NCBI GenBank assembly: GCA_900768035.1 | Contig: CAAGBH010000119.1 | Coordinates: forward strand, 1 to 9,445 | Direction: 5' to 3' | From: Clostridia bacterium | Lineage (GTDB): Bacteria > Bacillota > Clostridia > Oscillospirales > Acutalibacteraceae | DNA length: 9,445 nucleotides | In this document: piece by piece, positions 1 through 6,888 of the stretch | Position numbering within the stretch: position 1 is the stretch's first letter | Layout: every line of letters starts with the position of its first letter | The notes under the pieces: model-generated | Database searches by the model: none | What the model was told of the DNA's origin: nothing | The model's input: the letters and a program-made list of their open reading frames with translations, nothing else | Position numbers and translations under genes: made by a program

Positions 1-11
1 GCATAAAAATC

Positions 12-40
12 GTTTTATAATCATTAAAAAGTTATAAAAC
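12..40. repeat. 9-bp inverted repeat near left edge, AT-rich
   Basis: GTTTTATAA at 12-20 is repeated in inverted form as TTATAAAAC at 32-40 with an 11-base gap. A TATAAT hexamer lies at 16-21 on the plus strand, and a TATAAC can be read on the minus strand. This could be a weak hairpin, an operator, or part of a promoter for a gene outside the window to the left. No matching -35 box is convincing, so the role is open. The rest of 1-82 shows nothing recognisable. Confidence 0.35.
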
Positions 41-82
41 TTCGGCAAATGCAACAAAATTATGTATATTTTAAAGTATAGC

Positions 83-108
83 AAAAGCCTTCCGAGCGGA
101 AGGCTTTT
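83..108 (-). terminator. Hairpin terminator of the 47-aa miniprotein gene
   Basis: An 11-bp perfect stem (AAAAGCCTTCC at 83-93, GGAAGGCTTTT at 98-108) closes on a 4-base loop. It starts 5 bases after the TAA stop of the miniprotein gene (114-257, minus strand). On the minus strand the 3' arm ends in TTTT followed by GC, so the U tract is short and built into the stem. The A/T-flanked stem could also work on the other strand, but no rightward gene ends here. Confidence 0.8.
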
Positions 109-113
109 GGAGA

Positions 114-257
114 TTATTCTTCTGTTTGGTTGTCGCACTCAAGATAATCGCCTTTAAGACGGTTTTTGTTTTGAATTTTATCAAAAACTGCGAGAGCGCC
201 CACCATTGCACCAAATAGCGCAAACAAAGAAAATATAAATTTAAAGAAACCTTTCAT
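114..257 (-). CDS. 47-aa membrane miniprotein, function unknown
   Basis: A 47-residue protein too short for ordinary gene finding. It begins MKGFFKFIFSLFALFGAMVG and ends in an acidic tail, CDNQTEE. Residues about 4-25 form one hydrophobic segment, followed by a basic linker (DKIQNKNRLKG) and then DYLECD. Support for it being real is strong: a good ribosome binding site (AAAGGTGG, 6 bases before the ATG), a consensus promoter just upstream (291-319) and a stem-loop terminator 5 bases past the stop. It therefore looks like a monocistronic gene rather than the tail of cls. The N-terminus could be a membrane anchor with the charged tail in the cytoplasm, or a poor signal peptide; no lipobox is present. 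I do not recognise a named family. Similar short proteins with a hydrophobic head and acidic tail occur in Clostridia, as a general impression from memory. Confidence 0.85.
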   Translation of the reverse strand: MKGFFKFIFSLFALFGAMVGALAVFDKIQNKNRLKGDYLECDNQTEE

Positions 258-290
258 GCTAAACCACCTTTTCAAAATATCTTTGTTTAA

Positions 291-319
291 ATTATATCAG
301 CAAAACAACAAAATGTCAA
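291..319 (-). promoter_or_regulatory. Consensus sigma-A promoter for the miniprotein
   Basis: On the minus strand a perfect -35 (TTGACA, 314-319) is followed by a 17-base spacer (297-313) and a perfect -10 (TATAAT, 291-296). A TGA directly before the -10 adds an extended -10 TG. The -35 abuts the cls stop codon (320-322). Transcription would start around 284-285, giving a leader of about 27 bases before the ATG at 257. Confidence 0.88.
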
Positions 320-1852
320 TTACATAAAAGGACCAAAAATATGCAATATGGCTTGTTTTAAACGAGTACGTACAGGGCGTTTTTTCCATTCGTCAAGTTT
401 AATTTCTTTTGATACTGCCAATACTTCACGGAAATGTTGTTTGACATCAAGTGCAGTTGCTTTATCTGAAAGCCATACACCGCATTCAAAATGGAAGACA
501 AAACTTCTGTAGTCCATATTCACCGAGCCGACAGTTGAAATACAGTCGTCTGATAAAAAGATTTTAGAATGTAAAAAACCGGGGGTGTATTCATAGATTT
601 TAACGCCTGCTTCAAGAAGTTCAAGGTAGTTATATTGTGTAACATTGTGAACATACCATTTATCAGGGATATGCGGTGTTACGATACAAACTTCAATGCC
701 CGCTTTTGATGCCATAGATAAAGCAGAAATCATCATATCGTCGATAACGAGGTAAGGCGTCATAATGTATACATATTTTTGCGCCGAATTGAGAATTTGC
801 ATATATATGCCCTCGGCGGGATTAAGGTCGTTTAACGGACCGTCGCTATAGGGCAGAGCAAAGCCGTCGTCAACAACGTCAGACTCGGTTATATGTGATT
901 TAATGTCAATGCCTTTTCCTGTTATAAATTCCCACATACTGCAAAACATACACAAGAAACTTTTAACGGCATTTCCTTTTATAATGACTGCGCTGTCCAT
1001 CCAATGACCAAACCGCATTTGGCGGTTTATATATTCGTCACCGATATTTATACCGCCCGTCATAGCAATCTTTCCGTCAATCACCACGATTTTTCGGTGG
1101 TTGCGGTTGTTCATAAAGTTGCTGAAAATGGGATAAATAGGATTAAATACCGAAATTTCAATACCGTCATTACGCACTTTGGTTAAAAAATCTTTGTGTT
1201 GGCGTTTGATTGAGCCGAAGTCGTCAAAGATTATTTTAACTTCAACGCCGTTTTGCGCTTTTTTCTTTAAAATTTCATATATGCTCTGCCACATACTGCC
1301 TTCGGCAATAATGAAAAATTCCAAATAGATATATTTTTCTGCTTTTTCAAGTTCTTCAAGAAGTCTCTCAAAAAATCTTTCGCCCGACGGCAGATATTCA
1401 CTTGAAGAGTTATCGTATAACGGGAAGTTCGACTCATTTATTAAATAATCTGCCTGACGGGAATGGGGCAAATCAAAATATTTCAGTTTGTTATTTGCGG
1501 GGGCATTATCGTTAAGATAGGGCATATAATGAGACTGGCAGATTGCCATTTTCTTTTTAAGATGAGGCATAACTCTGCCGCCGCCCCATAAAAGATAAAC
1601 CGAAATGCCAAAAATCGGGAAAATAAGAATAAAGATTATCCAACCGATTTTATGGTCGGGGTTGCCTCGCTTATTAATAATGAAAATAACTGTTATAATA
1701 CCTAATATACTTGATAAGGCAAGTGACCAGGCAGAGCCTAACGAAAAGTCATAAAGTATTGCAAATAAGAAGCCGAATTGCACAAGCAAGAGAAGAGCGG
1801 AAATGATAATTCTCGATTGAATTCTGATGCCGCGTGAGTGTTGTTTTTTCAT
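320..1852 (-). CDS. cls: Cardiolipin synthase, phospholipase D family
   Basis: A 510-residue membrane enzyme that condenses two phosphatidylglycerol molecules into cardiolipin and glycerol at the cytoplasmic membrane. Three hydrophobic stretches lie at about residues 15-35, 38-59 and 70-90. The third has the form of the PLD N-terminal membrane domain (HKIGWIIFILIFPIFGISVY). Two phospholipase D motifs (HxKx4D) follow: H252, K254, D259 in NHRKIVVIDG, then GG at 266-267; and H428, K430, D435 in FLHSKIFLSD, followed by GSVNMDYRS. Two HKD motifs plus an N-terminal membrane region and about 500 residues are typical of bacterial Cls. The ATG at 1852 is chosen because AGGAGG (1859-1864) sits 6 bases upstream. 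The gene has its own divergent promoter and no partner on its strand except the separately promoted miniprotein downstream. Firmicutes often carry several Cls paralogues, so the number (cls1/cls2) cannot be assigned. Confidence 0.95.
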   Translation of the reverse strand: MKKQHSRGIRIQSRIIISALLLLVQFGFLFAILYDFSLGSAWSLALSSILGIITVIFIINKRGNPDHKIGWIIFILIFPIFGISVYLLWGGGRVMPHLKKKMAICQSHYMPYLNDNAPANNKLKYFDLPHSRQADYLINESNFPLYDNSSSEYLPSGERFFERLLEELEKAEKYIYLEFFIIAEGSMWQSIYEILKKKAQNGVEVKIIFDDFGSIKRQHKDFLTKVRNDGIEISVFNPIYPIFSNFMNNRNHRKIVVIDGKIAMTGGINIGDEYINRQMRFGHWMDSAVIIKGNAVKSFLCMFCSMWEFITGKGIDIKSHITESDVVDDGFALPYSDGPLNDLNPAEGIYMQILNSAQKYVYIMTPYLVIDDMMISALSMASKAGIEVCIVTPHIPDKWYVHNVTQYNYLELLEAGVKIYEYTPGFLHSKIFLSDDCISTVGSVNMDYRSFVFHFECGVWLSDKATALDVKQHFREVLAVSKEIKLDEWKKRPVRTRLKQAILHIFGPFM

Positions 1853-1874
1853 ACTCTACCTCCTTTTGAATGAT

Positions 1875-1903
1875 ATTTTAGCATATTTATTTCGATTTTG
1901 CAA
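1875..1903 (-). promoter_or_regulatory. Sigma-A promoter for cls
   Basis: Minus-strand -35 TTGCAA (1898-1903), 17-base spacer (1881-1897), -10 TAAAAT (1875-1880) with TGC immediately before it (extended -10). The predicted start is about 15 bases from the cls start codon, so the leader is short and mostly ribosome binding site. Confidence 0.68.
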
Positions 1904-1910
1904 TTAACTA

Positions 1911-1939
1911 TGGAAAAATTAACATTTATGTGGTATAAT
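1911..1939 (+). promoter_or_regulatory. Sigma-A promoter of the five-gene operon
   Basis: -10 TATAAT at 1934-1939, preceded by TGG (extended -10), with a weaker -35 TGGAAA at 1911-1916 and a 17-base spacer. It lies back to back with the cls promoter; the two -35 boxes are only 7 bases apart. The predicted leader to the ATG at 1975 is about 28 bases and contains TGGAG (1963-1967) as the ribosome binding site, leaving no room for a riboswitch. Confidence 0.72.
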
Positions 1940-1974
1940 ACTTGGAAATAACTTTAGTTTAATGGAGATTTTAT

Positions 1975-3258
1975 ATGCCGAATAAAATGATTTCTTTGGG
2001 CGAAGGTGTGGAAGGTTTATTTATTCAGAATAACCGCTTCAACACTACTTCGGTGTCCTACAATTTCTATTTACCGCTCAAAAAGGAGAGCGTGGCTCAT
2101 AATGCGTTACTGCCTTTTATTTTGACCTCGTGCGGTAAAGATTATCCCGATTTTTCAGCCCTTAACCTTAAACTTAATAAACTCTATGGCGCAAGGCTTG
2201 ATGCCAGCGCTGAGAAATACGGAGACTGCCAACTTCTTCGTATGACTATTTCGGTTATTAACGATAAATTTTCGTTTGACAGCGATTCGCTTGTAAACGA
2301 GGCAAGCAATCTTTTGCTTAATCTGATTTTTTTACCCAATACTGAAAATGATGCCTTTATGGAAAGCGATGTTAACAGGGAAAAGCGCAAAGCGATTGAG
2401 CATATCAAAGGCGAAATTGCCGAAAAGCGTGTTTATGCCAAAAACCGCCTTATAAGCGAAATGTATAGCGGAAGCGTTTACGGTATACCAAAATGCGGTA
2501 CAGTTGAAGATGTTGAGCGAATTGACGGCGAAAATCTTTATAAAGCGTGGCAGAATATGCTTAAAACCGCTTTTGTGCGGGTGCAGGTTGTAGGTGCGGT
2601 AGTACCGCCGAGACTTTTTGAAAATGTTAAGGAAAGATTTGAAAGTATCGCCCGTGAGAATATCACAGACTGTAAAATCTGCGAGCCGACAAAATCTATA
2701 GAAAAACCAAAAACAGTTTTTGAAAAGATGGATGTAAAACAAGGTAAACTTGTTATGGGATTTTCTTGCGATATGTATGGCGATGATGATGTTTCACTTC
2801 CGCTTATGGTTATGTGCGATATCTTCGGCGGTGGACCTTATTCAAGACTTTTCACAAACGTTCGTGAAAAAATGAGCCTTTGTTATTATTGTTCGGCTTC
2901 GTCGGTGAGGTATAAAGGGCTTCTGACGGTTGATTCGGGCGTAGAGTTCGAGAATGCCGATAAAGCAGTTGAAGAAATTTTAAATCAACTTGAAATTATG
3001 AAAAAAGGCGAGTTTTCCGATTTTGAGTTCAGTTCGTCAATTAAGAGTATTTGTGATTCGCTTAACACATATAACGATTCTCAAAACTCGCTTGATTTGT
3101 GGTATGCTTTAAAGGTGAATAATGAAAATCTTTATTCGCCTGAGGATATTTCCGAAAAGATTAAACAAATCACAAGGGAAGACGTGGTTTATGCTGCAAA
3201 GGGTGTAAAACTCCACACAGTTTACAAACTTTTAGCCAAGGAGGGACCGATATGTTAA
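1975..3258 (+). CDS. ymfF: M16-family peptidase-like protein, YmfF type, degenerate zinc site
   Basis: A 427-residue M16 (insulinase/processing-peptidase superfamily) protein. The zinc motif HxxEH is missing: where the neighbouring gene product has HFLEH, this one has PFILT (about residues 47-51) in the aligning context LLPFILTSCGKDYPDFSALN. The C-terminal M16 half is intact in outline, with FGGGPYSRLFTNVREKM around residues 284-300, including R297. It is therefore probably catalytically inactive and acts as the structural partner of the next gene product, as the alpha subunit does in mitochondrial processing peptidase. Length and pairing match Bacillus subtilis YmfF, which databases label an EF-P 5-aminopentanol modification-associated protein; no EF-P gene is present here, so that role is not shown. 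It is the first gene of the operon. Its last 7 bases overlap the next start codon, suggesting translational coupling and equal amounts of the two proteins. Confidence 0.9.
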   Translation: MPNKMISLGEGVEGLFIQNNRFNTTSVSYNFYLPLKKESVAHNALLPFILTSCGKDYPDFSALNLKLNKLYGARLDASAEKYGDCQLLRMTISVINDKFSFDSDSLVNEASNLLLNLIFLPNTENDAFMESDVNREKRKAIEHIKGEIAEKRVYAKNRLISEMYSGSVYGIPKCGTVEDVERIDGENLYKAWQNMLKTAFVRVQVVGAVVPPRLFENVKERFESIARENITDCKICEPTKSIEKPKTVFEKMDVKQGKLVMGFSCDMYGDDDVSLPLMVMCDIFGGGPYSRLFTNVREKMSLCYYCSASSVRYKGLLTVDSGVEFENADKAVEEILNQLEIMKKGEFSDFEFSSSIKSICDSLNTYNDSQNSLDLWYALKVNNENLYSPEDISEKIKQITREDVVYAAKGVKLHTVYKLLAKEGPIC

Positions 3259-4511
3259 AGGAAACTATCACAAGTGAAATCGGCGAAAGTTATGTAAAAG
3301 CGGAACATTCTTCGGGGCTAAAAATATATATCCTCGAAAAACCACAGTATAATTCGTCTTATGCGATTTTTGGCACCAAGTATGGCTCGATTGATAACTG
3401 TTTTTGCGTGGACGGTGAAAAAACTCAGGTGCCTGAGGGTATTGCCCATTTTTTAGAGCATAAATTGTTTGAAAGCGAAGACGGTGACGCCTTTACAAAA
3501 TATGCCGAAACGGGCGCTTATGCTAATGCTTTTACCTCTTTTGACAAGACCTGTTATTTGTTTTCCTGTTCAAATAGATTTTATGATAACCTTGAAATTC
3601 TTTTAAACTTTGTGCAGTCGCCTTATTTTACAAAGGAAACCGTGCAGAAAGAACAGGGTATTATCGGTCAGGAAATCAGAATGTATGACGACAGTCCTGC
3701 TTGGAGAGTTATGTTTAATATGTTGCTTGCAATGTATAAAAATCACCCGGTAAGAATTGATATTGCGGGTACGGTTGAAAGCATTGCAAAGATTGATGAT
3801 GAACTTCTCTATAAGTGTTATAATACTTTTTATAATCCGTCAAATATGTTTTTGTGTATTGCGGGTAATGTTGAGACCGAAAAGATATTAAAAATAGTTG
3901 AAAACAGTATCAAAACAGATTCTAAACCCGAAACCGAGCGTATTATGCCCGAAGAGCCGGACGAAGTTTTGCGTTCAAAGGTGGAGCAGACTTTAGAGGT
4001 GGCTCAGCCGATGTTCTGTTTCGGTTATAAGGAAAAGTGGGAAAAACCGCTTACTGTAAAAGAACGAATCTGTACCGCTGTTTTGCTTGAAATTATAGCG
4101 GGTGACGCTTCACCGCTTTATAAGGAATTAACCCAAGACGGACTTATTAATGATGAATTTTCTTTTGAATATTTTAACGGCAACGGTTATAGTGCGGTGA
4201 TTTTTGAGGGCGAATCTTCTAATCCGCAAGAGGTGGCAGACCGAATTAAAGCCGAAATTGAAAGAATTAAAAACGAAGGCATTAATAAAAAACTGTTCAG
4301 CGCTGTTAGAAGAGGTATGTATGGTAATGCTATCCGCCTTTTTAACAATGTTGAGAGTATAGCAATGCAACTTGTTGACTGCGCTATGAACGGTTCGGGA
4401 CTTTTTGACGAAATAAAATATCTTAAATCTATAACAGCGGAAGATGTTTTTAAACGTATTTCATTGCTTGATAATGATAAAACGGTGCTTTCGGTTATAA
4501 ATTCTAAGTGA
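3252..4511 (+). CDS. ymfH: M16-family zinc metallopeptidase, YmfH type
   Basis: A 419-residue M16 peptidase with an intact active site. The inverted zinc motif is HFLEH at residues 66-70 (H66 and H70 metal ligands, E69 general base). The downstream element KEQGIIGQE places E134 and E141 seven residues apart, as the pair of glutamates is spaced in pitrilysin, so E141 is the likely third zinc ligand. No signal peptide is visible, so it should act in the cytoplasm, probably as a heterodimer with the degenerate YmfF-like protein encoded just upstream. The start is fixed by AAGGAGGG (3238-3245), 6 bases before the ATG; the ATG overlaps the upstream stop (ATGTTAA). Physiological substrates of this pair are not established as far as I know. 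Other M16 pairs process bacteriocin precursors, but no precursor peptide or radical SAM gene is seen here. Its TGA forms part of the ribosome binding site of lgt. Confidence 0.93.
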   Translation: MLKETITSEIGESYVKAEHSSGLKIYILEKPQYNSSYAIFGTKYGSIDNCFCVDGEKTQVPEGIAHFLEHKLFESEDGDAFTKYAETGAYANAFTSFDKTCYLFSCSNRFYDNLEILLNFVQSPYFTKETVQKEQGIIGQEIRMYDDSPAWRVMFNMLLAMYKNHPVRIDIAGTVESIAKIDDELLYKCYNTFYNPSNMFLCIAGNVETEKILKIVENSIKTDSKPETERIMPEEPDEVLRSKVEQTLEVAQPMFCFGYKEKWEKPLTVKERICTAVLLEIIAGDASPLYKELTQDGLINDEFSFEYFNGNGYSAVIFEGESSNPQEVADRIKAEIERIKNEGINKKLFSAVRRGMYGNAIRLFNNVESIAMQLVDCAMNGSGLFDEIKYLKSITAEDVFKRISLLDNDKTVLSVINSK

Positions 4512-4521
4512 GGAATAAAAA

Positions 4522-5397
4522 ATGACTTATGATGTTGTGATTTTTGGAATAAAAATGACACTTAACCCTATCGCTTTTACGATACCGCTCGGGAACAGAC
4601 ATTGGGATATATATTGGTACGGTATTCTGATTGCTATAGGTTTTTTGCTTGCCGTTATCTTTGGAATTAAAAAGGCTAAGCGTTTTAATATTGATGTTGA
4701 CCGTATGCTTGATGTTGTCTTGGTGGTAACACCTGTTGCAATTCTTTGCGCAAGGGCATATTATGTTATTTTTGACGGGCAAAAACTTAACGGTATCGGT
4801 GACTTCTTCGGCTTTGGGGATTCTTCGGGATTTTCGGGTATAGCAATTTACGGCGGGGGTATTGGTGCTTTTGTTTCGGGCGCTATAATGTGTAAACTTC
4901 GCAAAATTAAGATTGCCGATATGTTTGATTTGGCGTCGCTCGGTTTTTTGATTGGTCAAGGTATCGGCAGATGGGGTAACTTTGTAAATCAGGAGGCATT
5001 TGGAAGCCTTACAGGCAGCAGTTGGTGGGGTATGCAAAGCCAAAACACCATAGCGGTTGTCGGTGAGGGTATGGTGCATCCTTGCTTTTTGTATGAATCG
5101 GTTTGGTGCATTGCAGGATTTTTCATTATAAATCATTTAAGCAAAGCCAGAAAATTCAGCGGTGAAACATTTTTAATGTATTGCGCTTGGTACGGTTTTG
5201 GCAGAGGGTTTATCGAAATTTTGCGTACCGATAGCCTTATGATTGGAAATATAAAAGTTTCTTGCCTTTTGGCTTTTGTGCTCTGTGTAGCAAGTATTGC
5301 TTTGATTGCGGTTATCCGCAAGCGTATGGCTCCACAGCAAGAATATATTAGTGTGTTCAGTGAAAATACGGAGGAAGAAAATGTACAAGATAATTGA
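4522..5397 (+). CDS. lgt: Phosphatidylglycerol:prolipoprotein diacylglyceryl transferase
   Basis: A 291-residue polytopic membrane enzyme that transfers diacylglycerol from phosphatidylglycerol to the lipobox cysteine of prolipoproteins, the first step of lipoprotein maturation. The Lgt signature GRWGNFVNQEAFG is at residues 149-161, and HPCFLYES follows at 186-193. A C-terminal motif GRGFIEILRTD carries R228, E232 and R235. Several hydrophobic helices run from about residue 32 to 265, ending in a basic segment (IRKRM) and an acidic tail. At the place of the Escherichia coli H103 motif (FHGGLIG) this protein has IYGGGIGA, with Y110 instead of histidine. The ATG at 4522 is preferred over the in-frame ATG at 4555 because TGAGGA (4509-4514) lies 7 bases upstream; that site includes the ymfH stop codon. 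The 3' end overlaps folD by 17 bases. Confidence 0.96.
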   Translation: MTYDVVIFGIKMTLNPIAFTIPLGNRHWDIYWYGILIAIGFLLAVIFGIKKAKRFNIDVDRMLDVVLVVTPVAILCARAYYVIFDGQKLNGIGDFFGFGDSSGFSGIAIYGGGIGAFVSGAIMCKLRKIKIADMFDLASLGFLIGQGIGRWGNFVNQEAFGSLTGSSWWGMQSQNTIAVVGEGMVHPCFLYESVWCIAGFFIINHLSKARKFSGETFLMYCAWYGFGRGFIEILRTDSLMIGNIKVSCLLAFVLCVASIALIAVIRKRMAPQQEYISVFSENTEEENVQDN

Positions 5398-6229
5398 CGG
5401 TAAAGTGATTTCTGCAAGCGTTAAAGAGCGTGTTAAGGCAGAGGTTGAAGTTTTAAAACAAAAGGGTATAACAACAGGCCTTGCGGTTATTATAGTAGGC
5501 GAAGACCCCGCTTCAAAGGTGTATGTTGCAAATAAGAAAAAGGCGTGCGAGGCTTTGGGTATTATTTCGGAAGAATATGCTCTGCCCGAAAACACAACCC
5601 AAGAGGAACTTTTGCAACTTATAAATGAACTTAATAATAAAAAGAGTATAAACGGTATTTTGTGTCAGTTGCCATTACCCAAACATCTTGACGAATCGGT
5701 TGTTATAAATTCTATCTTGCCCGAAAAGGATGTTGACGCTTTTCATCCGCATAATGTTGGCAGAATTATGCTCGGCGATTATGATTTCGTGCCTTGCACC
5801 CCTGCAGGTATTATGGAAATGCTCGAATATGAGGGCGTGGATATCACAGGTAAAAACTGTGTTGTAATCGGTAGGTCTAATATTGTCGGCAAACCTATGG
5901 GTATGCTCTTGCTTCATAAAAACGGAACGGTTACTATTTGCCATTCTAAAACTAAAAACTTAAAAGAAGTTTGTAAGGGTGCCGATATTCTTGTAGCGGC
6001 AGTCGGCAGACCGAATTTCGTTACCGCCGATATGGTTAAAGAGGGTGCGGTAGTTATTGATGTTGGTATTAACCGTGTCCAAAATAAACTCATAGGCGAC
6101 GTTGATTTTGAGAGCGTTAAGGAAAAATGTTCGGCTATAACCCCTGTTCCGGGCGGTGTAGGACCAATGACAATCGCAATGTTAATGCAAAACACATTAA
6201 CCGCCGCTAAAAAACAAAATCAAGGGTGA
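5381..6229 (+). CDS. folD: Bifunctional methylenetetrahydrofolate dehydrogenase/cyclohydrolase
   Basis: A 282-residue cytoplasmic enzyme that interconverts 5,10-methylene-, 5,10-methenyl- and 10-formyl-tetrahydrofolate, feeding purine, formyl-Met and methyl metabolism. Family motifs appear in order: YVANKKKACEALGI (Y48 and the catalytic-type lysine K52), QLPLP (96-100), KDVDAFHP (116-123, with D119), PCTPAGIMEML (138-148), GRSNIVGKPM (164-173, nucleotide-binding loop) and PGGVGPMT (257-264). Length is normal for FolD. The frame is open upstream to 5306, but the ATG at 5381 is chosen because GGAGGA (5370-5375) precedes it by 5 bases and the standard FolD N-terminus begins there. It starts inside the last codons of lgt. 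Its TGA is at the ribosome binding site of the next gene. Confidence 0.97.
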   Translation: MYKIIDGKVISASVKERVKAEVEVLKQKGITTGLAVIIVGEDPASKVYVANKKKACEALGIISEEYALPENTTQEELLQLINELNNKKSINGILCQLPLPKHLDESVVINSILPEKDVDAFHPHNVGRIMLGDYDFVPCTPAGIMEMLEYEGVDITGKNCVVIGRSNIVGKPMGMLLLHKNGTVTICHSKTKNLKEVCKGADILVAAVGRPNFVTADMVKEGAVVIDVGINRVQNKLIGDVDFESVKEKCSAITPVPGGVGPMTIAMLMQNTLTAAKKQNQG

Positions 6230-6234
6230 TAAAA

Positions 6235-6870
6235 GTGTTTAAAAAAGCAGTTTTAATATTATCGCTTTTAATTTGTATTTTATCGGTTAATGTTTCGGCG
6301 TTGCAGGTTGGTGACGATTTTTTGGTTTACGGTAAAGATAATGAGAAAATGTCACAAACCCTTGGTATGAGCGAAACCGAGATTGAGCAATACTGCAAAA
6401 CAAACAATATTGTCTTTTTGGCGGTCAACAGTGATAATACAAAGCAAATTCGCAAGACCGAAATTACTGACAGTTTCACCCAAAAAATCGGCAATCTTTC
6501 GGTAATGAAAAATGCCGATATCCTCGCTTTACAGGATAGTTTGTGTTCAGTAGACGGGGTTTCGGGAGAGATTATTGAAAAGCAAGAGTTTAAATATTTA
6601 AAAGTTGAAGCCAAAACTAAGGACAGCGGTGGGGAATATGTACTCACGCAGTACGTCACCGTTAAAGACGGCAAAAAACACACATTGTCTTTCTATACTG
6701 CAAATGGTGAAAACCGAGACTATACCCAAAAGGTTTTTAATTCACAGTTTAAGGACACGGGTGTTTTAAAAGTTATTGTGATTTTAAGTATTTGTCTTTT
6801 TGCGGTATTGGCAGTAGTGATTATAGTTTTATTAATTAAAGATTATAAAAAAGAAAAAGCGACGGATTAA
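6235..6870 (+). CDS. Secreted, C-terminally membrane-anchored protein, function unknown
   Basis: I do not recognise a named family. From the GTG at 6235 the product is 211 residues: a signal peptide (basic start, hydrophobic core, likely cleavage after VSA near residue 22), an extracytoplasmic domain of about 155 residues, one transmembrane helix at about 180-201, and a basic cytoplasmic tail (KDYKKEKATD). This is type I membrane topology. The domain contains IVFLAVNSDNTKQIRKTE, then GEYVLTQYVTVKDGKKHTL and SFYTANG. The alternating beta-like second half is loosely reminiscent of PsbP/DcrB-like folds, which is inference only. A GTG at 6226, overlapping the folD stop, would add three residues. 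GTG 6235 is preferred because AAGGGTGAT just upstream resembles a ribosome binding site, whereas 6226 has none. It is the last gene of the operon, and its final codons are part of the terminator. Confidence 0.82.
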   Translation: MFKKAVLILSLLICILSVNVSALQVGDDFLVYGKDNEKMSQTLGMSETEIEQYCKTNNIVFLAVNSDNTKQIRKTEITDSFTQKIGNLSVMKNADILALQDSLCSVDGVSGEIIEKQEFKYLKVEAKTKDSGGEYVLTQYVTVKDGKKHTLSFYTANGENRDYTQKVFNSQFKDTGVLKVIVILSICLFAVLAVVIIVLLIKDYKKEKATD

Positions 6871-6881
6871 TCCGTCGCTTT
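6856..6881. terminator. Bidirectional hairpin terminator between convergent genes
   Basis: A perfect 26-base palindrome: AAAGCGACGGATT at 6856-6868 and its exact reverse complement at 6869-6881. It includes the last codons (Lys-Ala-Thr-Asp) and the TAA of the upstream plus-strand gene. On the plus strand it is followed by a broken T-rich run (TCGTTATCTTTT). On the minus strand the T run is better (TTTTTCTTTTTT), so it should also stop transcripts of the leftward lipase/170-aa arm, for which no closer terminator is visible. Confidence 0.85.
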
Positions 6882-6888
6882 CGTTATC

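Noticed and set aside
1004..1186. Open frame of 60 codons on the plus strand inside cls
   Set aside because: It is antisense to the conserved HKD1 region of cls, has no ribosome binding site or promoter, and resembles no family.
1940..1974. Riboswitch or folate-responsive leader upstream of the operon
   Set aside because: The leader is only about 28 bases, with no room for an aptamer.
2332..2742. 136-codon minus-strand frame opposite ymfF
   Set aside because: Shadow of the M16 gene; the codon pattern and family motifs are on the plus strand. The same holds for 2184-2408, 4128-4370 and 4187-4561.
1975..4511. Bacteriocin or peptide-cofactor maturation locus, suggested by the M16 pair
   Set aside because: No precursor peptide, radical SAM enzyme, lanthionine synthetase or transporter is seen nearby; lgt and folD follow instead. 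A direct EF-P modification role is also unsupported, as no efp or ymfI gene is in the window.
4504..5136. 210-codon minus-strand frame opposite lgt
   Set aside because: Long but fully antisense to lgt, whose signature motifs prove the coding strand. No start signal is seen. The frames at 5133-5417, 5173-5595, 5675-5944, 5914-6195 and 6327-6683 are also shadows.
5306..5380. Upstream extension of folD by 25 residues
   Set aside because: It overlaps lgt deeply, lacks a ribosome binding site and precedes the normal FolD N-terminus; the ATG at 5381 has GGAGGA at proper spacing.
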